A stretch of 64,000 bases of DNA from Methanocaldococcus vulcanius M7. Its GTDB lineage: Archaea; AGJL01; Methanococci; Methanococcales; Methanocaldococcaceae. Location: contig NC_013407.1 in assembly GCF_000024625.1 (NCBI RefSeq), positions 434,001 to 498,000 on the forward strand, written 5' to 3'. Below, one piece after another: positions 9,197 through 17,283 of this stretch; the stretch's first letter is position 1; each line of letters opens with the position of its first letter. A program made the position numbers and the translations under genes. The notes beneath the pieces were generated by a model. That model was given only the letters and a program-made list of their open reading frames with translations, did no database searches and was not told the origin of the DNA.

Positions 9197-10230
9197 CTTT
9201 CCATCACAAGACGTGCTGATTTTAATTGTAGTAGAAATACCAAATTCGGATTTTGTTTTGAGAGTTAAGTTTCCATCACGATCCGTGCTGATTTTAACAG
9301 AAAATGACATAGTAATAGTGTCATTATTAGCGTTTCCATCACGACTCGTGCTGATTTTAATTTTTTAGCTTATATTGATTTTTGTAGATAGTAAATTTTA
9401 TAAGTTTCCATCACGACTCGTGCTGATTTTAATCAACATTTAGAATTGGACGACTACGAATTAAAAATTTCCATCACGACCCGTGCTGATTTTAATATTA
9501 AAATATTTGAAAGATTTTTTTAAGACATATGGTTTCCATCACGATCCGTGCTGATTTTAATAAAATCAACTTTTTTCCATAAATCCTACCCAAATTATTG
9601 TTTCCATCACGATCCGTGCTGATTTTAATTCGTTAAATCTATCATATTCTCACATTACCTATTTTAGTTTCCATCACGATCCGTGCTGATTTTAATTCTT
9701 AATTTGTAAAATCCTTGTGCGGTTATGAAGTAGTTTCCATCACGATCCGTGCTGATTTTAATTATAATTTGCATACATAATCTAATTAATATCTTATTGT
9801 TTCCATCACGATCCGTGCTGATTTTAATTCCCTAAATGGACAAGATATTGCTTTTGTATTATGTGTTTCCATCACGATCCGTGCTGATTTTAATCGATCC
9901 CCGACTAAATGAATTACGTATTAGAGTAAAGTTTCCATCACGATCCGTGCTGATTTTAATAATAATATATGAATATAGGTTCGATTATTACAACCCCGAG
10001 AGGTTTCCATCACGATCCGTGCTGATTTTAATCGAGCCCCGAATGAACGAAATAAATATTAGAGCAAGGTTTCCATCACGATCCGTGCTGATTTTAATGG
10101 GAGGTAAATATCTTGAAGAACTTATCAGAAAATAGTTTCCATCACGATCCGTGCTGATTTTAATAGAAAAAATACCCTGTTGATCCAACTGAGTATGTAA
10201 GTTTCCATCACGATCCGTGCTGATTTTAAT
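9197..10230 (-). CRISPR. CRISPR array 1, 16 repeats
   Basis: Sixteen 30-nt repeats separate fifteen spacers of 33-42 nt. On the plus strand the repeat starts GTTTCCATCACG and ends CGTGCTGATTTTAAT; read on the minus strand it ends ATGGAAAC, the usual 5' handle of crRNAs in type I and III systems. Repeats start at 9197, 9269, 9332, 9404, 9467, 9532, 9600, 9667, 9733, 9799, 9865, 9931, 10003, 10069, 10135 and 10201. Degenerate repeats sit at the left (first is mutated in the stem, second ends C, fifth begins A) and a leader lies on the right, so transcription is leftward and the newest spacers are near 10200. Two spacers (9895-9930 and 10033-10068) are homologous to each other. No cas genes are nearby. 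Confidence 0.98.
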
Positions 10231-10580
10231 AGGGTAATTTTTCTTATTTCATTATAATATTTTTACTTATATTTATAGTTTTCCACACCATAATTATCCT
10301 ACCCCCAAATAACCCCTTTTCTTTATAAACCCTATAACAAAATAATTCGAACTTTTATTTAAAAAACAACAATAAATAATTAATAAAAATAAGTAAATCA
10401 AGTAATTAATCGTGGATTTCTAAAAACAACTACAAACAATTAAAAACTCTAAAAAAACTCCATAATTAAATACATCCAAATATACAAAATAATAAAACAA
10501 ACCACTCCTTCAAAATCAACAAAAACCAAATAAAAAACACAAAATATAAACTAAAAACTCAAAAATCAAAAAATAGGAAG
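10231..10580 (-). promoter_or_regulatory. CRISPR leader of array 1
   Basis: About 350 bp of AT-rich DNA next to the youngest repeat is nearly the same as the segment following array 2 (17284-17632): both begin AGGG[TC]AAT, then share TTTCTTATTTCATTATAATA, a CTTTATAAAC block and CGTGGATTTCTAAAAACAAC. A TATA-like TTTATAAA (about 10322-10329) lies 90 nt from the first repeat and would drive leftward transcription. No gene is seen in it. Similarity ends just before the TPR gene terminus at 10601. Confidence 0.85.
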
Positions 10581-10600
10581 AATTTTTAAGTAAGAGGATT

Positions 10601-12061
10601 TTAATGCTCTACTTCCCAGAGCCATGGGAATTGATCTATACCATTAAAGTTTTTGTTTTTCATTTCTTCGTAGAGTGTTTCAGTATCTTTTCTGAAGTAT
10701 TTGTTATATCCTATTAGTTGTTCGTTGTTTGCTAATTCATCTAAGGCCATCTTCAAGTATTTTTGAGCGTTATCATAATCGCCTAATTTTGCGTAGGTGC
10801 ATCCAGTCATAACTGTTCCAAGGAAGTAGTAGTTTTCGTGTGCAATACTTCTGTTTGAAACATTTGGATTATCAACTAAGTATTTGAAGTCCTTTAAAGC
10901 GAGTTCGTAGTATGATTTGTTTCCAGTGTATTTTCCAAGGAAGTAGTATGCTAAGCCCCTCTCATAGTGTCCTACTGGAATATCTGCTGGATAGTCATCA
11001 GCAGGAGGAACCATCATACTTGAGAATCTTATGTTCTCTTTTAAGTGCTTTATGGCATCGTCTAAATCTCCTTTCTTCATATCTACCATTGCAATGTATC
11101 TGTTTGCCTCTCCGTAGTATGGTGAGTAGTCATCTAAATCATCAGATGTTGGGTCTGAATATTTGTTTATGATTAAATTACAGCATTTCATAACTTCATC
11201 GTATTTTCCTAATTGGTAAGCAGAAACAGCTGTTGGCATGTATCCTAAATCCATTGTCCAACCTAATTTTGGACCGTAGTTGTCAACGAACATGTGGCAT
11301 TCTTTGTTTGCAGTTTCATATGTTATTTTTGGATCGTGTAGTTCAGCCAATATAATTGCTGACCAGACAAGGTGCTCAAATGCTGGCCCTTCTGGAATTG
11401 CATATTTTGCCATTGGGTTAACTTTTGGATCTGTTAATTGTGAGTAAGCATAGTATTTGTATGAGTCGTTAAATTCTCCCATTGATAAGTAGGTTCTTGC
11501 AATGTTTGCTAATAATGAAGCAGTTCCTCCTTTTCCTGAAACTCTGTATATATCATCTATTCCTTCCAATGCTTTGAAGTCAGGAGGTAAGACATACTTA
11601 ACTTTGTCGTTGTAGGTGTCGTAGTAGAGGTAGTTTGCTGCTCCTATCAATTCATATCCAAGTGCAGCGTCTTGTGGATCTAAATCCATAAACCTGTGAA
11701 CGCATTTCATTGCTATATCGTAGTATTTCTGTTCATCTGGAAGTCCTGCTTGTATGTATGTTTCGTTTGGATATTTGTCGTAGTGGTAGAAGTGATCTGT
11801 ATTTGCATAAACGTTTGCTTTGTTGTACCATGCCCATGGGTAGTATGGATCTGCCTGTATTGCTAAGTCGAAGTAGTGGTCTGCTAATTTGTAAGCGGAC
11901 ATGTTTCCATCAGCTATTGCCTCTCTTAATATTGGAATTCCTTCGTTTGTGTATTTTGCTGCTAAATATTCTGCTTTATATGTAGTGTATCCATAAACTG
12001 CTAATCCGATCGCTCCGATTATACAGAGTATTCCGATAACGATCTTCGCCGTCTTATTCAT
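10601..12061 (-). CDS. Membrane-anchored TPR-repeat protein
   Basis: I choose the ATG at 12061 (SD GGTGGAT) over an in-frame ATG at 12070. The 486-residue protein has one N-terminal TM segment (about 6-26) and an extracytoplasmic region rich in tetratricopeptide-type helix pairs, such as ADPYYPWAWYNKANVY, ARTYLSMGEFNDSYKYYAYS, AMVDMKKGDLDDAIKHL and CTYAKLGDYDNAQKYLKMAL. Tyr and Asp are abundant and several N-glycosylation sequons occur. TPR proteins usually scaffold complexes. It is the last gene of a minus-strand cluster with a membrane protein, a radical SAM protein and two minipeptides, suggesting an assembly role there (inference). Confidence 0.8.
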   Translation of the reverse strand: MNKTAKIVIGILCIIGAIGLAVYGYTTYKAEYLAAKYTNEGIPILREAIADGNMSAYKLADHYFDLAIQADPYYPWAWYNKANVYANTDHFYHYDKYPNETYIQAGLPDEQKYYDIAMKCVHRFMDLDPQDAALGYELIGAANYLYYDTYNDKVKYVLPPDFKALEGIDDIYRVSGKGGTASLLANIARTYLSMGEFNDSYKYYAYSQLTDPKVNPMAKYAIPEGPAFEHLVWSAIILAELHDPKITYETANKECHMFVDNYGPKLGWTMDLGYMPTAVSAYQLGKYDEVMKCCNLIINKYSDPTSDDLDDYSPYYGEANRYIAMVDMKKGDLDDAIKHLKENIRFSSMMVPPADDYPADIPVGHYERGLAYYFLGKYTGNKSYYELALKDFKYLVDNPNVSNRSIAHENYYFLGTVMTGCTYAKLGDYDNAQKYLKMALDELANNEQLIGYNKYFRKDTETLYEEMKNKNFNGIDQFPWLWEVEH

Positions 12062-12154
12062 TATATCCACCTTTATTAATTTTTATAATAATTAATTTTT
12101 ATTAGTTGTATTGTTGGTTTTGATGAAGTTAATTAAATATAGGAATACTTATAT

Positions 12155-12751
12155 TTACTGTTTCTGCTCGGTAGCAACAGGAACTGTTTTTTCTAAGTTT
12201 ATCATGTTCTTTAAATATCTTCCAACGATTCTTCCGATATAGTCCCCAATAAATCCCGAAACTATCGATAGGATGAATGTTATAACTAACGCTGAAACGC
12301 TGTATCTTGCAGCGAATACATCTGGGTTAAATGCCCAGAATACTGCCCAGTTTATTATAACTGCAACGGGCAATCCAACTGCTCCATTGTATCTTTCAGT
12401 TAGATAACCCATTATGATAAAGGATGTTAACCCAACGATACCGAACCATGGTGGATTTGAGACACCAAACCAAGGACTTGCAATTAAAGCAAAGCAAGCG
12501 ATTAGTGTTGCAGTTAAAACACCGTAGTATTTTCCACAGACCTCTTTTGCTATAACGATCCAAAGTATGTAATAGAACCCTCCGAATAGAACCATCCCCA
12601 AGAATGGGGCTCTTATATGGAACAGATTGTACCATAAACTTTCAATTGAGAATAAACTGCTGAAATACCCTATTAATGCTAAGAAATAAACTATTGCGAA
12701 TTTTGTTAAGTCAGTATAAAGCTTACCATATACATTGTTTGCAGATGACAT
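12155..12751 (-). CDS. Polytopic membrane protein, unknown function
   Basis: The 198-residue protein has about five or six TM segments, with a soluble N-terminus, a loop containing SPWFGVSNPPWFG and a basic region before a short cytoplasmic tail (VATEQKQ). GFIGDYIGRIVGRYL near the C-terminus recalls small substrate-binding membrane components, but I cannot assign a family. The ATG follows SD GGGGTGA and lies inside the 3' end of the radical SAM gene, giving a 29-nt overlap that argues for translational coupling. It sits between the radical SAM and TPR genes. Confidence 0.75.
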   Translation of the reverse strand: MSSANNVYGKLYTDLTKFAIVYFLALIGYFSSLFSIESLWYNLFHIRAPFLGMVLFGGFYYILWIVIAKEVCGKYYGVLTATLIACFALIASPWFGVSNPPWFGIVGLTSFIIMGYLTERYNGAVGLPVAVIINWAVFWAFNPDVFAARYSVSALVITFILSIVSGFIGDYIGRIVGRYLKNMINLEKTVPVATEQKQ

Positions 12752-13568
12752 TGTTTTTCACCCCTTTTATGAAGAGTATGTGTCTTTTTAACATCTCTTT
12801 GTATGTTGAGTTTCTTGCATCTCCAAGTGTGTCATCACTTAAATAGACACATGGAGATTGTAATCCATCGTATCTAACGAACATACATTTTAATAAAACC
12901 CTACAGGGTGTTGTATGTTTTAATGGGAAATACAATGGAATTTGTTTTCCATATTTTTCTTTTATTTGGTTGAAGAAGGTTTTTTCTTCTTTTGGGGTTA
13001 ACCCATATTTTACATCATTATCAACATTGTAAATGTCGAATAACCTGTGGAAGACGATTCCATCGACGCCTAATTCAATAGCTTTTTCTACAATATCCTT
13101 TATTTCTTCTAAATTTTCTTTGAATACGGTTATATCAAAAAATGTGGTTATCGGAACTCCTCTCTTTTTCCTCTCTTCAAGTAGGGCCTCAATATTTTTT
13201 AAAATCTCTTCCTTTCCATCTAATGTAAATATTCCAAATGCGATTTCATCTAATCCACTTTCCAAGACCTCGTCTAATCTCTCTCCAAGTAGTTTTCCGT
13301 TAGTGCATAAACTCGCTTTGACGTTTTGCTGTTTTATGTATTTTACCATTTTAAACAGGTCTGGATGTAAAAAACACTCTCCCCATCCGTGTAAAGCAAC
13401 TTCGTCGAATTCGCTTATTGGGAGTTTGGTAAAGTCCTCATAACTCATATATCCAACTCCCCTTTTCCAGTGTGTCCTCATACATATCTTGCAGTTGCTA
13501 TTACAATCATTGGTTGTTTCAACTTGCAGGATCTTTGGTTTTATCATTGATGTTAAAATCGAAAGCAC
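12723..13568 (-). CDS. Radical SAM protein with C-terminal Cys-rich (SPASM-like) region
   Basis: The 281-residue protein starts at a GTG at 13568 six nt after GGTG; a GTG at 13577 is an alternative with poorer SD. The radical SAM cluster motif C22-x3-C26-x2-C29 (CNSNCKIC) is near the N-terminus, followed by a beta/alpha barrel (FGIFTLDGKEEILKNIEALL). The last 75 residues contain six Cys, including SPCVYLSDDTLGD and a terminal CKQC, as in SPASM auxiliary Fe-S domains of peptide-modifying enzymes. It lies directly downstream of two tiny peptide genes and overlaps the next gene, so the peptides are candidate substrates; this is inference, since other SPASM proteins act on non-peptide substrates. 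Confidence 0.85.
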   Translation of the reverse strand: MLSILTSMIKPKILQVETTNDCNSNCKICMRTHWKRGVGYMSYEDFTKLPISEFDEVALHGWGECFLHPDLFKMVKYIKQQNVKASLCTNGKLLGERLDEVLESGLDEIAFGIFTLDGKEEILKNIEALLEERKKRGVPITTFFDITVFKENLEEIKDIVEKAIELGVDGIVFHRLFDIYNVDNDVKYGLTPKEEKTFFNQIKEKYGKQIPLYFPLKHTTPCRVLLKCMFVRYDGLQSPCVYLSDDTLGDARNSTYKEMLKRHILFIKGVKNNVICKQCIW

Positions 13569-13684
13569 GTCATCCACCGTTATGTCGCTCTATTTTCGAT
13601 ATTACTATTTTCCAAACAATCTTACATATTAATTTTATTTCCATTTCAATTATTAAACACCTGTTAATAAAAAATGAAGATAAT

Positions 13685-13709
13685 AACAGATCCTAATTTA
13701 GGATCTGTT
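13685..13709. terminator. Perfect 12-bp inverted repeat over the stop codon of the 50-aa peptide gene
   Basis: AACAGATCCTAA (13685-13696), one T, then TTAGGATCTGTT (13698-13709) are exact reverse complements. The right arm holds the last three codons and the stop of the 13698-13850 gene; on the minus strand a T-rich tract follows the hairpin. It could end most transcripts after the peptide genes or stabilise their mRNA 3' end relative to the radical SAM gene downstream. Confidence 0.55.
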
Positions 13710-13850
13710 TAATACTGCACTTAAAGTGTCTTTGAATGCGAATAAGACAACTCCGATTATTCCTGCAAACCCTATGATCTCAGCGATCATTAAGGCCTGG
13801 GAGATCATTGTGGCTCCAACGCTTGTAGTTGCTGAAACTGGTGCACACAT
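13698..13850 (-). CDS. 50-residue hydrophobic peptide starting MCAPVSA
   Basis: The ATG at 13850 follows a perfect SD, GGAGGTGAT. The product begins MCAPVSATTSVGATM, has one hydrophobic helix (about 20-38) and ends with an amphipathic segment FKDTLSAVLNRS. It is paralogous in layout to the 52-residue peptide encoded just upstream (MCTPISVTAMGA), both with Cys2, Pro4 and Ser6. If the initiator Met is removed, as expected before Cys, the mature peptide would carry an N-terminal cysteine. No signal peptide or class III pilin motif is seen. The radical SAM gene lies 129 nt downstream. Function unknown; a precursor peptide or small membrane subunit are both possible. Confidence 0.75.
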   Translation of the reverse strand: MCAPVSATTSVGATMISQALMIAEIIGFAGIIGVVLFAFKDTLSAVLNRS

Positions 13851-13916
13851 CGATTATCACCTCCAAAAAATTGTAATTTTGGATTTTTATCGTCCCAGAA
13901 AGAAAAAATTGTAGAT

Positions 13917-14075
13917 TTATTCAGACATTGGGACTTTTGAGATGTTTTCGACTTTTGAGCTAACAAAGCTCCATGCTGAGACCAACATTAATGCAGCTGC
14001 TCCTAAGATGTATGGAAGCATCATTCCGACACTTGGTAATGCTCCCATTGCAGTAACTGATATTGGGGTGCACAT
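13917..14075 (-). CDS. 52-residue hydrophobic peptide starting MCTPISV
   Basis: The ATG at 14075 follows GGAGGTGA. The product begins MCTPISVTAMGALPSVG, has a hydrophobic helix (about 17-37) and ends with a polar stretch SSKVENISKVPMSE. It shares MC[AT]P[VI]S and overall architecture with the next small gene (13698-13850), 66 nt downstream. It is the promoter-proximal gene of the minus-strand cluster: a TATA-like TTTTATATAT lies about 50 nt upstream. I do not recognise the family. Confidence 0.75.
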   Translation of the reverse strand: MCTPISVTAMGALPSVGMMLPYILGAAALMLVSAWSFVSSKVENISKVPMSE

Positions 14076-14122
14076 AGTTTTCACCTCCACAAAGTTTTAC
14101 AATTTGTAAAGTTGACTTTATG

Positions 14123-14132
14123 ATATATAAAA
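14123..14132 (-). promoter_or_regulatory. TATA-like element for the minipeptide cluster
   Basis: On the minus strand TTTTATATAT sits 48-57 nt before the ATG at 14075. Initiation about 25 nt downstream would leave a leader of about 25-30 nt carrying the GGAGGTGA SD. The call rests on position and sequence only. Confidence 0.5.
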
Positions 14133-14645
14133 GTTTTTGTTAACATTTTTGTAGTTTTTTTGGGTTAGTATTACTTTTTGAATACGATTTTTAAAAATAA
14201 TAATTATATTTATGATATTTTAGTGTATTAGTATGATTAATTAGGTAAAGTTTAAAACATTTGTTGTTTTATGATAAAATTGTTGATTGATGGAAAATCA
14301 TCTCTAAATAAATTCGAGAGATATTTAAAAAGTAGTAAATAATTGATAATTTAACTTGAAATAATTGCTTACTGTCCAATTAAATTGTGATTTATTTAAG
14401 TTTTATTCGTCTTAATGTTATGAACCTAATTGGTTAATAATGTGGTTATGTAGATCACATCTTTATATTTAAAATAATAAAAGTATACGAAAAATTTTTA
14501 AACTAAAATTCTACTAAAATAAATATTTAAAACATACAAAAATATAGTAGTTAACTTGAATTAAGCAATAGTTAAATAATAAGAAATAACAAAAATACAA
14601 TAACTATTGAGAATAATGAGGACGATGATTATAGGTTGAGTAGAT
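14133..14645. other. AT-rich intergenic region, no gene seen
   Basis: About 510 bp between the minipeptide promoter and the next plus-strand gene holds only very AT-rich sequence with stops in all frames. I see no RNA gene, repeat array or SD-preceded ORF in it. Confidence 0.6.
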
Positions 14646-15119
14646 ATGGAGTATGGGGTATTTATTGTATTATTTTTTATTTCTGGATTGATCGTTTGTA
14701 GTTATGTGGTATATTGTGTTGTTGTGGAAGGTAAAGGAGTAAATGAAACATTTAAAGAGATAAGATCTGATATTAAAAACTTGATAATATTAATAGCGGT
14801 TTTATATATTGTTATCTTATTAAATATAAAGGGAGTAATATTGGATATATTATGGGGCATTGTGGTATTATTTTACTTTATTTATCTTTGGATTTATAAA
14901 AAATATCCTAAATCTGACGTAATAAATTTTTTAAGTATGATGTTTCTCTTATTTTTGTTATTAGTTCTGTATGGAATTATATTTAGGGTCTTGTTATTTT
15001 TTAATGTTTCAGAAATGGTTTCCACTTTTTTATCGTCTATTATTTCACTATCTATACTTTTTCTTATATTTCTGATTTTAGATCGAAGGTCTGGGAACAA
15101 AAATTTATTTAATAGTTAA
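14646..15119 (+). CDS. Polytopic membrane protein, unknown function
   Basis: The 157-residue protein has about five TM segments separated by short loops, one charged (EGKGVNETFKEIRSDIKN, residues about 30-47) and another ending KKYPKSDVIN. The C-terminus is basic and polar (DRRSGNKNLFNS). The ATG follows a weak SD (GGTTGAG). Residue use is typical of a real membrane protein and the frame is closed cleanly, but I recognise no family. It is the only plus-strand gene between the minipeptide cluster and the Nif3-family gene. Confidence 0.6.
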   Translation: MEYGVFIVLFFISGLIVCSYVVYCVVVEGKGVNETFKEIRSDIKNLIILIAVLYIVILLNIKGVILDILWGIVVLFYFIYLWIYKKYPKSDVINFLSMMFLLFLLLVLYGIIFRVLLFFNVSEMVSTFLSSIISLSILFLIFLILDRRSGNKNLFNS

Positions 15120-15181
15120 TTTCTAAGTTTTTTGTATATGCTATATTATTACACTCATTAGAACATTTGGAGGGATGTTTA

Positions 15182-15916
15182 ATGTATGTATGCGATTTTA
15201 TAAGGTTTATTGAAGAATTTGCTCCGAAGGAATTGGCTATTGAGGGGGATAATGTAGGTCTTCAAGTTGGAGATAATTTAGAAAAGGAATTAAATAGGAT
15301 TGGAATAGCTCTCGATCCTTCTCTACATGTAATTAAAAAAGCGAAAGATTTTGAAGTGGATGTTCTATTTACGCATCATCCTTTGTTAAAAGACCCAATA
15401 AGGAATTTTACTGGTGTAATTTACAAAAAACTTAAAATTTTAATGGAAGATGATATTATACTTTATTCTGCACACACTAACTTAGATGTATGTAAAAATG
15501 GATTAAATGATGCGTTATCTTCTTTATATGGGTTGAAAGATGTTGAATATTTATATGATAACGGTCTTGGAAGAGTTGGACTCTTTGAAGGTAGTTTTGA
15601 GGATTTTTTGAAAATAACAAAAACCTTTCTGCATAAAAATCCTGTAGTAGTTAAGAGTAGGGATGTTGATGAAAATTTCAAGTTGGCTGTGCTTTCCGGC
15701 TATGGATTATCTCAATCCGCAGTGAAGTATGTTTCAGAAAAAGCAGATGTTTATCTCTCTGGAGATCTCACTCATCATTCCAAAATATTGGCTGAGGAAC
15801 TTGGTTTAGTGGTTATAGATGCTACTCATTACTCAACGGAAGTTTACGGCCTTAAAAAAATTAAAGATATGTTAATCGATAAATTGGGTGTTGAAGTTAT
15901 AAGTTTAGATTTCTAA
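15182..15916 (+). CDS. Nif3-family dinuclear metal protein
   Basis: I place the start at the ATG at 15182, seven nt after GGAGGG; a TTG at 15167 is upstream of the SD. The 244-residue protein shows the Nif3 metal-ligand motifs FTHHPLL and SAHTNLDV, DLTHH near residue 195 and a C-terminal DATHYSTE, which together build a two-metal site in a hexameric toroid. Members are often labelled GTP cyclohydrolase 1 type 2 homologues (MJ0927 in M. jannaschii, remembered), but the physiological reaction is not settled. It lies just outside the trailer end of CRISPR array 2. Confidence 0.9.
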   Translation: MYVCDFIRFIEEFAPKELAIEGDNVGLQVGDNLEKELNRIGIALDPSLHVIKKAKDFEVDVLFTHHPLLKDPIRNFTGVIYKKLKILMEDDIILYSAHTNLDVCKNGLNDALSSLYGLKDVEYLYDNGLGRVGLFEGSFEDFLKITKTFLHKNPVVVKSRDVDENFKLAVLSGYGLSQSAVKYVSEKADVYLSGDLTHHSKILAEELGLVVIDATHYSTEVYGLKKIKDMLIDKLGVEVISLDF

Positions 15917-16017
15917 TATTTGATTTTGGAAAAATAAAATAATATATATACAATTCTTTTAGAACTTCTGCCTCTTTTTAATATAGGAGTATAAATTCAA
16001 TAGAAAATCAGATTGCT

Positions 16018-16047
16018 GTTTTTATCCCTTAGAGGGCTGATTTTAAT
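16018..16047 (-). repeat. Decayed CRISPR repeat at the trailer of array 2
   Basis: A 30-nt segment begins GTTTTTATC and ends GGCTGATTTTAAT; 21 of 30 positions agree with the array 2 repeat. A 21-nt stretch containing another GATTTTAAT separates it from the first recognisable repeat at 16069. This looks like the eroding oldest end of the array. Confidence 0.55.
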
Positions 16048-16068
16048 TCTAAAAATTGATTTTAATAT

Positions 16069-17283
16069 CTTTTTATCACGACCCGTGCTGATTTTAATAG
16101 AAATAAAAAGTTTATTAAGGGATAATGGATATAAACTAGTTTCCATCACGACCCGTGCTGATTTTAATAAACGTCATCTAACCATAAAGATGCGTTTCTA
16201 ATCTTGTTTCCATCACGACCCGTGCTGATTTTAATTATTGTCTTTTTTGTATAATTGTATTTTACGAGATCATCTATATCGAGATCTTTGTTTCCATCAC
16301 GACCCGTGCTGATTTTAATCTCTTTTAGGAACTTCTTTATATGCTCATTTTGATAAGTTTCCATCACGACCCGTGCTGATTTTAATTTAATCATTTTGTT
16401 TAACTCTCTCTGTCCATATTTTCAGTGTTTCCATCACGACCCGTGCTGATTTTAATATTTTCACAAAAAAACAAGATGGATACATAACGATGTTTCCATC
16501 ACGACCCGTGCTGATTTTAATTAATCCAGCAAACCCTAACACTTTGAAGCAACAAGCCAACGTTTCCATCACGACCCGTGCTGATTTTAATATTTATTAA
16601 TATTTCGCATAATATCCCTCCTACTGTGTTATTAGTTTCCATCACGACCCGTGCTGATTTTAATTACTGACCCCCTCTATGCAGATATGGTAATGGATGA
16701 AATAGTTTCCATCACGACCCGTGCTGATTTTAATTTGTTCATCCGTTATATATGTATCCTTTATTACTAGTTTCCATCACGACCCGTGCTGATTTTAATA
16801 ACAACAACTTGAACAGTTAATTGATGCAGTTAATAATGTTTCCATCACGACCCGTGCTGATTTTAATTAATCCAGCAAACCCTAACACTTTGAAGCAACA
16901 AGCCAACGTTTCCATCACGACCCGTGCTGATTTTAATATTTATTAATATTTCGCATAATATCCCTCCTACTGTGTTATTAGTTTCCATCACGACCCGTGC
17001 TGATTTTAATTACTGACCCCCTCTATGCAGATATGGTAATGGATGAAATAGTTTCCATCACGACCCGTGCTGATTTTAATTTGTTCATCCGTTATATATG
17101 TATCCTTTATTACTAGTTTCCATCACGACCCGTGCTGATTTTAATAACAACAACTTGAACAGTTAATTGATGCAGTTAATAATGTTTCCATCACGACCCG
17201 TGCTGATTTTAATTAATCCAGCAAACCCTAACACTTTGAAGCAACAAGCCAACGTTTCCATCACGACCCGTGCTGATTTTAAT
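16069..17283 (-). CRISPR. CRISPR array 2, 18 repeats with an internal tandem duplication
   Basis: Repeats start at 16069, 16139, 16206, 16290, 16357, 16427, 16492, 16562, 16635, 16705, 16770, 16838, 16908, 16981, 17051, 17116, 17184 and 17254. They differ from array 1 mainly in the hairpin loop (CACG-ACC-CGTG here, CACG-ATC-CGTG there). Polarity is leftward: the leader is at the right and degenerate repeats at the left. The block of five repeat-spacer units 16492-16837 is repeated exactly at 16838-17183, and its first unit recurs at 17184-17253, so the 18 repeats hold only 11 distinct spacers. The left-most repeat begins CTTTTTATCACG and is mutated. Confidence 0.98.
16492..17283. repeat. 346-bp tandem duplication inside array 2 (2.3 copies)
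   Basis: Five spacers of 40, 43, 40, 35 and 38 nt appear twice in the same order, and the first (starting TAATCCAGCAAACCC) appears three times, at 16522, 16868 and 17214. Copies are identical by eye. The breakpoints fall in repeats, as expected for unequal recombination between repeats. A collapsed or expanded assembly is an alternative. Confidence 0.97.

Noticed and set aside
9836-10188. ORFs running through the CRISPR arrays with FPSRSVLIL or KISTDRDGN repeats
   Set aside because: They are translations of the 30-nt repeat in either strand; spacing and leaders show these are CRISPR arrays, and no SD precedes the frames.
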